Positions 50,376-59,387 of a stretch of DNA of 64,000 bases are shown here, piece by piece. The translations under genes and the position numbers were made by a program. Position 1 is the first letter of the stretch, and each line of letters begins with the position of its first letter. Where the stretch lies: the NCBI RefSeq assembly GCF_000380245.2, contig NZ_HG428741.1, forward strand, positions 439,271 through 503,270, given 5' to 3'. Source of the DNA: Bacillus massiliigorillae. GTDB lineage: Bacteria > Bacillota > Bacilli > Bacillales > DSM-1321. The notes under the pieces are model-generated. The model ran no database searches, was not told the DNA's origin, and saw only the letters and a list, made by a program, of their open reading frames with translations.

Positions 50376-52205
50376 ATGACTAACAATAGAATATCTGAAG
50401 AACAATTGAATATGATTAAAGATGCTGTTGATATCGTTGATGTTATTAACGACTACGTTCAGCTAAAAAAACAAGGTCGAAATTATTTTGGACTTTGTCC
50501 TTTTCATGGTGAGAACACACCTTCTTTTTCTGTTTCTCCAGATAAACAAATTTTTCATTGTTTTGGTTGTGGAGCTGGAGGTAATGTTTTTACCTTTTTA
50601 ATGGATATTGAAGGGTATTCATTTTTAGAAGCAGCTAAAGAGCTGGCTGATAGAGGGAATTTACCGTTAGAAATTGAAACGAATAATTCCACACACACAG
50701 AGCAGCAGCCTTCTGCTAATAAAAAGATGATTGAAGTGCATGAACTATTATGTAAATTTTACCATCATTTGCTTGTGAATACAAAGGAAGGTGAAAGCGC
50801 CTTACAGTATTTACTTGATCGAGGTTTCACCCGAGAAGATATTGAGAAATATACAATTGGGTATGCGCTCAATTCGTGGGATTTCGTTCAGAAATTCTTA
50901 ACGAAACGAGGGTTTGATGAAAACTTATTAGATCAAGCAGGTGTTATTGTAAGAAGGGAAGATGATCAAAAAAGCTTTGATCGTTTTCGTAATCGAATTA
51001 TGTTTCCGATTAGGAATCATCAAGGAGATGTTGTGGCTTTCTCCGGAAGAGCACTTGGAGATGATGAACCAAAATACTTAAATAGTCCTGAAACGCCAAT
51101 ATTTAATAAAAGTAAAGTATTGTTTAATTTTCATCAGGCAAGGCCTACTATTCGAAAAAAAGAACAAGCCGTCTTATTTGAGGGTTTTGCAGATACGATA
51201 TCTGCTTCTAGAGCAGGCGTTATGAATGGTTTAGCTACTATGGGTACGTCGCTTACTGAAGATCACATACATCTGCTGAAAAAAAATTGCAATGAAGTTC
51301 TGATTTGTTACGATTCTGATAAACCAGGTTTTGAAGCGGCAAATCGCGCTGCAGAATTAATTTCGCAAGCTGGATTAACTGTAAGAGTAGCGATTATGCC
51401 TGACGAATTAGACCCGGATGAATATATAAAAAAGTACGGATCTAAGAGTTTTATGCAGGAAATTATCGGTGATAGCCACACTTATATATCGTTCAAAATG
51501 AGATATTTACGTAAAGGTCGAAACATGAATAATGAAGGAGATCGGATAGCTTATATTGAACAGGTATTAAAGGAAATCACCAAAATTCCGAATGCGGTAG
51601 AAAGAGAGCATTATTTGCGCCAAATTTCTTCTGAGTTCTCATTATCTCTTGATGCTTTAAATGCTCAAGCAAAGAATATTTTCTTTGCTGAAAAAAAACG
51701 AGGAAATTTGCCGCAAACTAATAGTCGTGAGCCTTCAAGTAGCGGTATTGTTTTGCAACGTGAGCAAAAACTTTATCCAGCTCACATGAAAGCAGAGCTA
51801 ATGCTTATTGCGCATATGTTGCAAAGTAAGGAAACAGCATATAAGATTAAACAGTTCTTAGGTGATACTTTATTAAATGTTGATGATCATCAAGCCATAA
51901 TTACTTATCTGTATGGTTATTATGAAGATAGTGAAAGCCCAGACGTAAGTCTTTTCCTATCGTACATTCCTGATCAGCAATTGCGAAAAATAGTATCACA
52001 GATAGAAATGATGTCTATTTCTCCAGATCCATCCGATCAAGAGCTAAAAGATTATGTGAATGTGGTGTTGAAACAGCAAAAGTTGTTAATGATAAAAGAA
52101 AAAGAAGCAAAAAAGGCTGAGGCTATTCGATTAGGTGAACATATCGAAGCAGCAAAAATTGCTTCTGAAATTGCTTTAGAGAGACAACAACTTAAAAGTT
52201 TGTAA
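50376..52205 (+). CDS. dnaG: DNA primase
   Basis: DnaG makes RNA primers for replication. The 609-residue protein has a zinc-binding domain CPFHGENTPSFSV...FHCFGCGAGG (about residues 41-66), the RNA polymerase core with YCLR-type FSGRALGDD, the TOPRIM acidic motifs LFEGFADTISA and CYDSDKPGFEAA, and a C-terminal DnaB-interacting helical domain. It begins at ATG 50376 with only a weak site (AACTGGTGTGG). It forms the macromolecular synthesis operon with sigA. Confidence 0.96.
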   Translation: MTNNRISEEQLNMIKDAVDIVDVINDYVQLKKQGRNYFGLCPFHGENTPSFSVSPDKQIFHCFGCGAGGNVFTFLMDIEGYSFLEAAKELADRGNLPLEIETNNSTHTEQQPSANKKMIEVHELLCKFYHHLLVNTKEGESALQYLLDRGFTREDIEKYTIGYALNSWDFVQKFLTKRGFDENLLDQAGVIVRREDDQKSFDRFRNRIMFPIRNHQGDVVAFSGRALGDDEPKYLNSPETPIFNKSKVLFNFHQARPTIRKKEQAVLFEGFADTISASRAGVMNGLATMGTSLTEDHIHLLKKNCNEVLICYDSDKPGFEAANRAAELISQAGLTVRVAIMPDELDPDEYIKKYGSKSFMQEIIGDSHTYISFKMRYLRKGRNMNNEGDRIAYIEQVLKEITKIPNAVEREHYLRQISSEFSLSLDALNAQAKNIFFAEKKRGNLPQTNSREPSSSGIVLQREQKLYPAHMKAELMLIAHMLQSKETAYKIKQFLGDTLLNVDDHQAIITYLYGYYEDSESPDVSLFLSYIPDQQLRKIVSQIEMMSISPDPSDQELKDYVNVVLKQQKLLMIKEKEAKKAEAIRLGEHIEAAKIASEIALERQQLKSL

Positions 52206-52256
52206 AATATATGAATTATCGTATGATGTGTCGAAAGTTTGGAAGGAGGGGAACAC

Positions 52257-53384
52257 ATGGCTGATAAATCAGCTCGTTCCAAAGACGTAGAAAATGAACT
52301 TACACTTGAACAGGTGAAAGAACAATTACTTGAGAAAGGTAAGAAAACTGGTCGTCTAACTTATGAAGAAGCAAGTGAAAAGTTATCAACATTTGAATTA
52401 GACTCTGAGGCTATCGAAGAGTATTTTGATTACCTACAAGAACAAGGCGTTGAAGTTCTTTCTGATGACGATGATGATGAAAGTGATCCGAATATGAAAG
52501 AATTAGCTAAAGAAGAAGAGTTTGACTTAAATGATTTAAGTGTTCCTCCAGGAGTTAAGATTAATGATCCTGTTCGTATGTACTTAAAGGAAATTGGTCG
52601 TGTGGATCTTCTTTCAGGTGAAGAGGAAATTGCTCTTGCAGAAAGAATTGAAGAAGGTGACGAGGAAGCGAAACGTCGTCTTGCAGAAGCTAACCTTCGA
52701 CTAGTAGTAAGTATTGCGAAGAGATACGTGGGTAGAGGTATGCTATTCCTAGATTTAATTCAAGAAGGTAATATGGGCTTAATTAAAGCGGTTGAAAAGT
52801 TCGATTATCGTAAAGGATTTAAATTTAGTACGTATGCAACTTGGTGGATTCGTCAAGCAATCACTCGTGCAATAGCTGACCAAGCTCGTACAATTCGTAT
52901 TCCAGTTCATATGGTTGAAACAATCAATAAATTGATTCGTGTTCAACGTCAGTTACTTCAGGACTTAGGTAGAGAACCTTCTCCAGAAGAAATTGCTGAA
53001 GATATGGATCTTACTCCAGATAAAGTACGTGAAATCTTAAAAATCGCTCAAGAGCCTGTATCGTTAGAAACACCAATTGGTGAAGAAGACGATTCACATT
53101 TAGGTGATTTCATTGAGGATCAAGATGCAACGTCTCCATCTGAACATGCAGCATACGAATTATTAAAAGAGCAATTAGAAGATGTACTGGATACATTAAC
53201 AGATCGTGAAGAGAACGTATTACGTTTACGTTTCGGTCTTGATGATGGTAGAACACGTACACTTGAAGAAGTTGGTAAAGTTTTCGGTGTAACTCGTGAA
53301 CGTATTCGACAAATTGAAGCGAAAGCATTAAGAAAGTTAAGACATCCAAGCAGAAGCAAGCGATTAAAAGACTTTTTAGAATAG
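52257..53384 (+). CDS. sigA: RNA polymerase primary sigma factor SigA (RpoD)
   Basis: SigA directs RNA polymerase to housekeeping promoters. The 375-residue protein has region 1.1 at the N-terminus, region 1.2 (DPVRMYLKEIGRVDLLSGEEEI), region 2 (NLRLVVSIAKRYVGRGMLFLDLIQEGN and FKFSTYATWWIRQAI), region 3 and region 4.2 (TLEEVGKVFGVTRERIRQIEAKALRKLR). ATG 52257 is eight to nine bases after GGAGGGGA; the in-frame ATG 52239 lies ahead of that site. It follows dnaG. Confidence 0.98.
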   Translation: MADKSARSKDVENELTLEQVKEQLLEKGKKTGRLTYEEASEKLSTFELDSEAIEEYFDYLQEQGVEVLSDDDDDESDPNMKELAKEEEFDLNDLSVPPGVKINDPVRMYLKEIGRVDLLSGEEEIALAERIEEGDEEAKRRLAEANLRLVVSIAKRYVGRGMLFLDLIQEGNMGLIKAVEKFDYRKGFKFSTYATWWIRQAITRAIADQARTIRIPVHMVETINKLIRVQRQLLQDLGREPSPEEIAEDMDLTPDKVREILKIAQEPVSLETPIGEEDDSHLGDFIEDQDATSPSEHAAYELLKEQLEDVLDTLTDREENVLRLRFGLDDGRTRTLEEVGKVFGVTRERIRQIEAKALRKLRHPSRSKRLKDFLE

Positions 53385-53595
53385 AAAATATAGAACTCAT
53401 AAGTATTGTTCGTCCTTCTTGATAAATACGAGAAGGGGGAATAGCTTATGGGTTTTTTATTTTATGTTTTTGTAAAAAAATATAAATTTAGGTCTCATTT
53501 ACCATTTTGCGATATCGTCTATAATTTCCTTGAATTATAGTCGGATTTACCCGATATAAGTGGTAGAGAAGTAAATCAAGGATGTGTACATTTGT

Positions 53596-54129
53596 ATGGA
53601 TGAAATGAGAAAGAAAGTAATAATAAAAGAAATCCATTATTGGAAAGAAACAAGGATTCTTCCAGAGCAATATTGTAACTATTTACTTGCACTCTATTCA
53701 GAAGGTGACGAAGAAGAATTCGTCACAGTTAAGCGCAAGCCTTTACTATCTTACCTTTTCGTTACATTGATCATTGTTAGCGCTTTAATTGTAAATTATT
53801 TTACAGAAAATATCTTATCAATGCAAATTCCATTGTACTTATTTTTAATAGGATTATTAATTGTCATTACCATTTTTGAATATAAGAAGAATGGAACACT
53901 ACTTATTCCACTTATTGCATCCGCCTTTGTCTTGGTCTTACTAACCGTTAATACGTGGGAATCTTTCTTCCCTAAGCAAATGATTTTTCTTTATGTTGGA
54001 CTATTATGTAATTGTTTAATTTGGATTGTAATAGGAAAGAAGTTAAGCTTGCAGTATTTTCTGGTGGCAGGAATCTTAGGTTCCATTATCGTTGCATATT
54101 TTGTTTTTGTTTATTATGGCCTTCTATAA
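53596..54129 (+). CDS. Hypothetical polytopic membrane protein
   Basis: This protein of about 177 residues has a cytosolic N-terminal segment (MDEMRKKVIIKEIHYWKE, then LPEQYCNYLLALYSEG) followed by six or so transmembrane helices covering the last 125 residues. The N-terminal SHOCT-like YLLALYSEG pattern is common in Bacillus membrane proteins of unknown function. An ATG at 53584 and a second at 53596 are both possible; neither has a strong ribosome site. It sits between sigA and cccA. Confidence 0.75.
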   Translation: MDEMRKKVIIKEIHYWKETRILPEQYCNYLLALYSEGDEEEFVTVKRKPLLSYLFVTLIIVSALIVNYFTENILSMQIPLYLFLIGLLIVITIFEYKKNGTLLIPLIASAFVLVLLTVNTWESFFPKQMIFLYVGLLCNCLIWIVIGKKLSLQYFLVAGILGSIIVAYFVFVYYGLL

Positions 54130-54314
54130 ATAAGAAATGAATTACTATATTTAATTAAAATACAAATATAGAAAAGTTTTACATATTTGTCTAATTTCCG
54201 AAAATATTCCACAATATTCTGTTTTAGGCTTTTCCTAGTAAAGAATTTCAAGTAAAATAAGAGTTGTTTGAAATTATTGTATATAGAAAACGTACATAGG
54301 GGAGGTAGGATCGA

Positions 54315-54683
54315 ATGAAGCGTAGTCCAATAATGCCTTTTGTATTTATTATGGTAATGGGTATTGGATTAATGTTTTTCCTTTCTTTCAAGGGCCTAGG
54401 GGATGCTGATAAAGTGGCTAATGAAGGTAAAGAGGGAGAAAAAGGTGCAAAAACGGAACAAACAGCTGGTTCACCTGAGGAAATTTACAAATCAAGTTGT
54501 ATTGGTTGCCATGGTAGTGCGTATGAAGGTGGTGTGGGTCCTGCTCTTAAAGGAATCACTGACAAAGTATCGATGGACGAAATTAAAGATACTCTGAAAA
54601 ATGGTAGAGGTGCAATGCCTTCAGGTTTAGTACCAGATGCTAAAATTGATGAAATGGCTAAGTGGCTGTCAGAATTAAAATAA
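54315..54683 (+). CDS. cccA: Cytochrome c550
   Basis: CccA is a membrane-anchored monohaem cytochrome c in the respiratory chain to cytochrome c oxidase. The 122-residue protein has an N-terminal anchor (IMPFVFIMVMGIGLMFFL), a charged linker (residues 30-55), the haem motif C62-I-G-C65-H66, and an axial methionine in GAMPSGL. GGGGAGGTAGG precedes ATG. It lies downstream of sigA as in B. subtilis. Confidence 0.95.
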   Translation: MKRSPIMPFVFIMVMGIGLMFFLSFKGLGDADKVANEGKEGEKGAKTEQTAGSPEEIYKSSCIGCHGSAYEGGVGPALKGITDKVSMDEIKDTLKNGRGAMPSGLVPDAKIDEMAKWLSELK

Positions 54684-54697
54684 TGTATTATTTTTTG

Positions 54698-54730
54698 AAA
54701 ACGGTTGAGAAATCAATCGTTTATTTTTTT
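54698..54730 (+). terminator. Terminator of cccA
   Basis: AAACGGTTGA/TCAATCGTTT with one mismatch, followed by a T-rich run, just after the cccA stop. Confidence 0.75.
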
Positions 54731-54758
54731 GTAAGAAATGATATGTTTTGTAAACCTT

Positions 54759-54781
54759 GCTTCTGTTGAGAAGCTTTTTTT
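54759..54781 (+). terminator. Second terminator after cccA
   Basis: GCTTCT/AGAAGC with a 4-base loop and seven T residues. Confidence 0.75.
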
Positions 54782-54886
54782 GCTTTGAAGGAAAACAAAA
54801 AGAAAGCGCCAAAGGTTTTTCGGGTTGCATAATGGCTTGAAACTTCTTTATACTGTAACAGTAAAGAATAGAAAAAGGTGACAAAC

Positions 54887-55597
54887 ATGAATAGCGAAAA
54901 TTTATCAAAACGATTACATACAGTAGTATCTTATATTCCGAAGGGAAGCGTGTTAGCTGATATTGGTTCAGATCACGCGTATTTACCTTGCTATGCGGTG
55001 TACAAAGGTCTTGTACAAGCTGCAATTGCTGGTGAAGTGGTAGATGGACCTTTTAAATCAGCTCAGAACCAAGTGAAACAAGAAGGGCTAGAAGGGTTCA
55101 TTTCTGTCCGTAAAGGCGATGGTTTAGATGTATTAAACCCTGGAGAAGCAACTTGTATCACGATTGCTGGTATGGGTGGAACACTTATTTCTAATATTTT
55201 AGAAAGAGGCAAGGATAAATTAGAAGGAACAAAGCGATTAGTGCTACAACCTAATATTCAAGCGATTAATATTCGTAAATGGTTAATCGAAAATGATTGG
55301 ATTTTAGTTGCTGAAGAAATCCTTGAAGAAGACGGTAAAATTTATGAAGTTTTAGTAGCGGAAAAAGATCATGAAGAAAATCCATATAGCGATAATAAAG
55401 AAGCAGAGCTACTTTTAGGACCATTTCTTATGAAAGAGTGCAATGATGTATTTAAGAAGAAGTGGAACGCGGAATATAAGCATTGGCAAGACATTCTTAA
55501 GCAGTTACAAGCTAGTGGTAAAACAGAATCATCAGAAGAGAAACAAGAGCAATTAAAGAGATATAGTCGTTTTGTTGAGGAGGCATTATCAAAGTGA
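54887..55597 (+). CDS. trmK: tRNA (adenine(22)-N(1))-methyltransferase TrmK
   Basis: TrmK makes m1A22 in tRNA using SAM. The 236-residue protein has the Rossmann motif VLADIGSDHAYLPCYAV near residue 24, AGMGGTLISNILERG, and a C-terminal helical hairpin for tRNA binding (KKKWNAEYKHWQDILKQL). AAAGGTGA lies upstream of ATG 54887; the in-frame GTG at 54878 lies inside that site. The stop overlaps yqfO by four bases. Confidence 0.94.
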   Translation: MNSENLSKRLHTVVSYIPKGSVLADIGSDHAYLPCYAVYKGLVQAAIAGEVVDGPFKSAQNQVKQEGLEGFISVRKGDGLDVLNPGEATCITIAGMGGTLISNILERGKDKLEGTKRLVLQPNIQAINIRKWLIENDWILVAEEILEEDGKIYEVLVAEKDHEENPYSDNKEAELLLGPFLMKECNDVFKKKWNAEYKHWQDILKQLQASGKTESSEEKQEQLKRYSRFVEEALSK

Positions 55598-56715
55598 AAA
55601 AAACGCCAAACGGTTTCGAAGTGATTGGGGTATTTGAACAGTTTTCTCCTAAGAAATTAGCGATGGAGGGCGACAAAATTGGCTTGCAAATAGGCACATT
55701 AAACAAGCCTGTAGCCAAGGTAATGATTGCACTCGATGTATTAGATGAGGTAGTTGATGAAGCGATTGAGAGGCAAGTAGATTTAATTATTGCTCACCAT
55801 CCGATTATTTATCGTCCATTACAAAAAATAGCGACGGACCAACCTAGTGGCAAGTTAGTTGAAAAACTAATTAAGCATGATATTGCAGTTTATGCAGCAC
55901 ACACAAACCTTGATGTAACAAAAGGTGGAGTAAATGACTTATTAGCAGAAGCATTACAGTTACAGAATACGAAGGTACTAGCTCCAACGTATGAAACAAA
56001 GCTTAGAAAGCTTGCTGTGTTCGTTCCAGTAGAAGCGGAGGCAAAAGTACGCGAAGCTCTCGGAAACGCCGGAGCGGGGCATATAGGCAACTATAGCCAC
56101 TGTTCATTTGCATCACCAGGGTCAGGGCAGTTTTTACCTGGTAGTGATACAAATCCTCATATTGGTTCTGTTGGTGAATTGGAGACTGTTCAAGAAGTGA
56201 AAATTGAAACAGTATTCCCTGAAGAGCTTGAACGTCGGGTAGTTACTGCAATGATTAAGGCTCATCCATATGAAGAAGTAGCATATGATATTTATTCCTT
56301 GGAAAACGGTGGAGAATCACTTGGGTTAGGTCGTATAGGAGAACTTCCATCTGAAATGACATTAGAAAGCTTTGCACATTATGTAAAAGAAGCGTTTGAT
56401 GTGAAAGGTGTACGTGTTGTAGGCAACCTTCAAGATACTGTTAAGAAAGTAGCTGTACTTGGTGGCGATGGTAATAAATATTTCATGACTGCAAAATTTC
56501 AAGGTGCAGATGTGTATGTTACGGGTGACATGTATTATCATACTGCTCATGATGCTATGAGTGTGGGACTGAATATTGTTGACCCAGGTCATAATGTGGA
56601 GAAGGTTATGAAAGCTGGTGTAACTAATGTGTTAACTTCTTATGCAAAAGCTAAAAGTTGGGAAATTGACGTATTTGCGTCGGTAGTTCACACAGATCCG
56701 TTTACATTTTTGTAA
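55594..56715 (+). CDS. yqfO: Nif3-like dinuclear metal centre protein YqfO
   Basis: This is a 373-residue GTP cyclohydrolase I type 2/Nif3-family protein of uncertain reaction. Metal-binding motifs IAHHPIIYRPL and AHTNLDVTKGGVND, and late GDMYYHTAHDA, are present. The central PII/CutA-like insertion (about residues 130-235) is the longer Gram-positive form. It starts at GTG 55594 overlapping trmK. This is the last gene of the conserved yqe/yqf backbone in the window. Confidence 0.94.
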   Translation: MKKTPNGFEVIGVFEQFSPKKLAMEGDKIGLQIGTLNKPVAKVMIALDVLDEVVDEAIERQVDLIIAHHPIIYRPLQKIATDQPSGKLVEKLIKHDIAVYAAHTNLDVTKGGVNDLLAEALQLQNTKVLAPTYETKLRKLAVFVPVEAEAKVREALGNAGAGHIGNYSHCSFASPGSGQFLPGSDTNPHIGSVGELETVQEVKIETVFPEELERRVVTAMIKAHPYEEVAYDIYSLENGGESLGLGRIGELPSEMTLESFAHYVKEAFDVKGVRVVGNLQDTVKKVAVLGGDGNKYFMTAKFQGADVYVTGDMYYHTAHDAMSVGLNIVDPGHNVEKVMKAGVTNVLTSYAKAKSWEIDVFASVVHTDPFTFL

Positions 56716-56740
56716 TAAATAATTCATTAAAATATTTATA

Positions 56741-56782
56741 AAAGACACTATACTTGTTTTTGCAAGAATGGTGTCTTTTTTT
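56741..56782 (+). terminator. Terminator of trmK-yqfO
   Basis: AAAGACAC/GTGTCTTT with inner CTTG/CAAG pairing, then TTTTT. It closes the backbone before the accessory regulators. Confidence 0.9.
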
Positions 56783-56866
56783 CTGAAAAAAGAAAAATGC
56801 TTGTGTTAATCGTGAAGTAAGAAAAAATTTCAAGTGGAGTAAATAAGTTAAGGGGCTGATAATCAT

Positions 56867-59368
56867 ATGAACTCTTTTCAAGCAGAAGACATACAAATGC
56901 AGTTAATTGAAAGAAATAGAGTCAATAAAATTATGGAGAATATATTTGATTATCCTCTTACGATTATCAATGCTCCCATAGGCTATGGAAAAACTATTGC
57001 ATTAAACCAGTTTCTTCAGAATTGCAATAGCTTGTCAATTTTGTTTACTGTGTCAATTATAGATGATAATCCCGATGTTTTTTGGACTAGAATTACGAAA
57101 CAAATTAGGTTGCACAATAAATCTCTAGGTGAAAGATTACAAAGTTTAGGATTTCCGAAAGATGACCCTCAATTAGTAAAGGTACTAGAGCTGATAATTC
57201 ATTTGAAAACTGCTGAGAAAACCGTAATAGTACTAGATGATTATTACTTAATCAAAAGCCCTCTCATTTTTAAATTAATAGAAGCGATTGCACAAGAAGA
57301 CGTGTATAACTTACATATTGTATTACTTACAAGAAATATTGCGAATTTAAATATATATAATTTAGTATTTAGAAGGTTATGCTTGATAATTAATCACGAA
57401 ATCTTAGCTTTTGATAAAGAGGAAATAAAGCTATTATTATCAGAAAATGGACTTAATGATAATAAAACACAGGATCTTTATGAATATACAGAAGGTTGGG
57501 TTTCATTAATATATCTAGAAGTATTAGGCGTAAAAAAAGGCTTACAAATAGGTATGACAAAAACGATTGATAAGCTTATTGAAAAGAATTTATACAATGC
57601 CTATGATGAGGATTTGAAACAATTTCTTCTAAAACTATCTATCTTTGATAATTTTACTAAAGAACAAGTAATGTATGTTTTGGAAGAACCAAATTCTTAT
57701 AACATGTTATTAAAGTTATCAAAGGATAATGCATTTATACATTTTGATGACAGTAAAAATGTATATTCTATTCATCAAGTTTTTTTAGATTTTTTGCGTT
57801 TTAAACGTGAAACAATTACTTTTAATTTCAAACCTCTAACAAAGCGAGTAGGAAAATGGTTTATAAAACAAGGGGAATTCCCCTTGGCATTAACGTATTA
57901 CCATAGGGCAAAAGATATTGAAGGTATGCTAAAAGAAATAAATAATCGAAATGAAATTACATTGATATATATAAATCAAGAATACATCTTTAAGGCTTTT
58001 GATCATCTTCCTCAAGAACTATGGCTCAAGTATCCTTTAGCTTATCTAAAATACTTACGAGTAAATTTATTAAGTGGAATAAATAAACGAGTACAAAATG
58101 GATTAAAAAAATTGGATGAGCTTCAGGAGATTTATGAGCGAAACTTAAAAAATGGTCATGCTGATAGTGAGATAAAAAGAATTCTAGGAGAAGTTCAAGT
58201 AATCCGAGTATTTATTTCCTTTAATGATGTATATAAAATGGTTGAATATGAAGAAAAAGCATATGCATTACTTGGAGATCAAAAGTCAGCATTAGTAGTT
58301 CAGGACATAGATAATTATTTTGGCTTTCCGTTTATGCTATATAATTTTTTTCGAGAGCAAGGTAAATTGGAAAAAGTTACAAATTATGTTATTCGAAATT
58401 TTGATACAGCAAATCGTGTTTTTAAAGGTTGTAGTATAGCCTCTAGCTATCTTTTTCTAGCTGAATATGCTCTCGAGATAGTGGATATAAATACTGCCAA
58501 AATTAATGTATATAAAGCTAAATACCAAGCAATTTTAGATGATAGAATGTTTCTATTAATCAGTGCTCAATTTACGCTTGCAAGGCTATTATTACTTCAA
58601 GGGAAATCCGAAGAAGTAAAGCAAGTTATTCAAGAAATAAAAGAGTTTGCTAAGGAGAAGAATAATGCCTCTTTGAACACAATGGTAGATATATGTATAG
58701 GTTACATATATGGCTGCTTACGCTTGTGTAATCACATTCCAGATTGGCTTAAAAGTGATGAGGTTATATCGATTACAAGCTTGCAGCGTGAAATGACATT
58801 TCATTATATTGTTCAAGGAAAAGCGATATTATTATCAGGTAATTTCAGACAACTAGATAAGTATTGTAAAATATCTCAAAAATGTATGGAAAAATCGCAT
58901 AATCAGTTAGGTATTTTGCATAATTGTATCTATCAAGCAATTGCTATGAAAAATATTTATGGAAAATGTCAAGGAATGAAAGCATTAATAAGTGCACTTG
59001 CAATTGGACAAGCAGATCGGATTATCCTTCCTTTTGCGGAAAATGCTCCATATATTTACGATTTACTTAAAGAAATAGGAAATGAGCAAACTGAAATACA
59101 AAGGGATTATATACAAGAAGTAATAAAAACTTGTAATCAGTATTTGGAACATCTTTCAAAATTAAAGATTTCCTCCGTTTCATTAACGGCTCGTGAGAAA
59201 GAGGTAATGTACCTTATAGCAGAAGGATTAAAAAGAAAAGAAGTTGCTCAGAACATGAACATATCTATAGCAACTGTGAATAAAATGTTAGAGCATATAT
59301 ATAAGAAGCTAGCTGTTAGTAATAAAACATCAGCAATAAAAAAAGCTAAGGATTTAAATATCATATAA
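56867..59368 (+). CDS. MalT-like STAND ATPase / LuxR-family regulator 1
   Basis: This 833-residue protein looks like a large ATP-dependent transcription regulator of the MalT (STAND/LAL) class. Walker A is APIGYGKT at residues 36-43, Walker B is VIVLDDY near residue 120, a sensor arginine follows in LLTRN, then a winged-helix-like and long TPR-like helical region, and a C-terminal LuxR HTH from about residue 773 (LTAREKEVMYLIAEG, KRKEVAQNMNISIATV). The recognition helix reads TVNKMLEHIYKKL instead of the usual TVKxHxxxIYxKL. It lies five bases before a clear paralogue and upstream of an exopolysaccharide operon. The inducer and targets are unknown. Confidence 0.88.
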   Translation: MNSFQAEDIQMQLIERNRVNKIMENIFDYPLTIINAPIGYGKTIALNQFLQNCNSLSILFTVSIIDDNPDVFWTRITKQIRLHNKSLGERLQSLGFPKDDPQLVKVLELIIHLKTAEKTVIVLDDYYLIKSPLIFKLIEAIAQEDVYNLHIVLLTRNIANLNIYNLVFRRLCLIINHEILAFDKEEIKLLLSENGLNDNKTQDLYEYTEGWVSLIYLEVLGVKKGLQIGMTKTIDKLIEKNLYNAYDEDLKQFLLKLSIFDNFTKEQVMYVLEEPNSYNMLLKLSKDNAFIHFDDSKNVYSIHQVFLDFLRFKRETITFNFKPLTKRVGKWFIKQGEFPLALTYYHRAKDIEGMLKEINNRNEITLIYINQEYIFKAFDHLPQELWLKYPLAYLKYLRVNLLSGINKRVQNGLKKLDELQEIYERNLKNGHADSEIKRILGEVQVIRVFISFNDVYKMVEYEEKAYALLGDQKSALVVQDIDNYFGFPFMLYNFFREQGKLEKVTNYVIRNFDTANRVFKGCSIASSYLFLAEYALEIVDINTAKINVYKAKYQAILDDRMFLLISAQFTLARLLLLQGKSEEVKQVIQEIKEFAKEKNNASLNTMVDICIGYIYGCLRLCNHIPDWLKSDEVISITSLQREMTFHYIVQGKAILLSGNFRQLDKYCKISQKCMEKSHNQLGILHNCIYQAIAMKNIYGKCQGMKALISALAIGQADRIILPFAENAPYIYDLLKEIGNEQTEIQRDYIQEVIKTCNQYLEHLSKLKISSVSLTAREKEVMYLIAEGLKRKEVAQNMNISIATVNKMLEHIYKKLAVSNKTSAIKKAKDLNII

Positions 59369-59387
59369 TTTTATGAGGAGTGCCATA

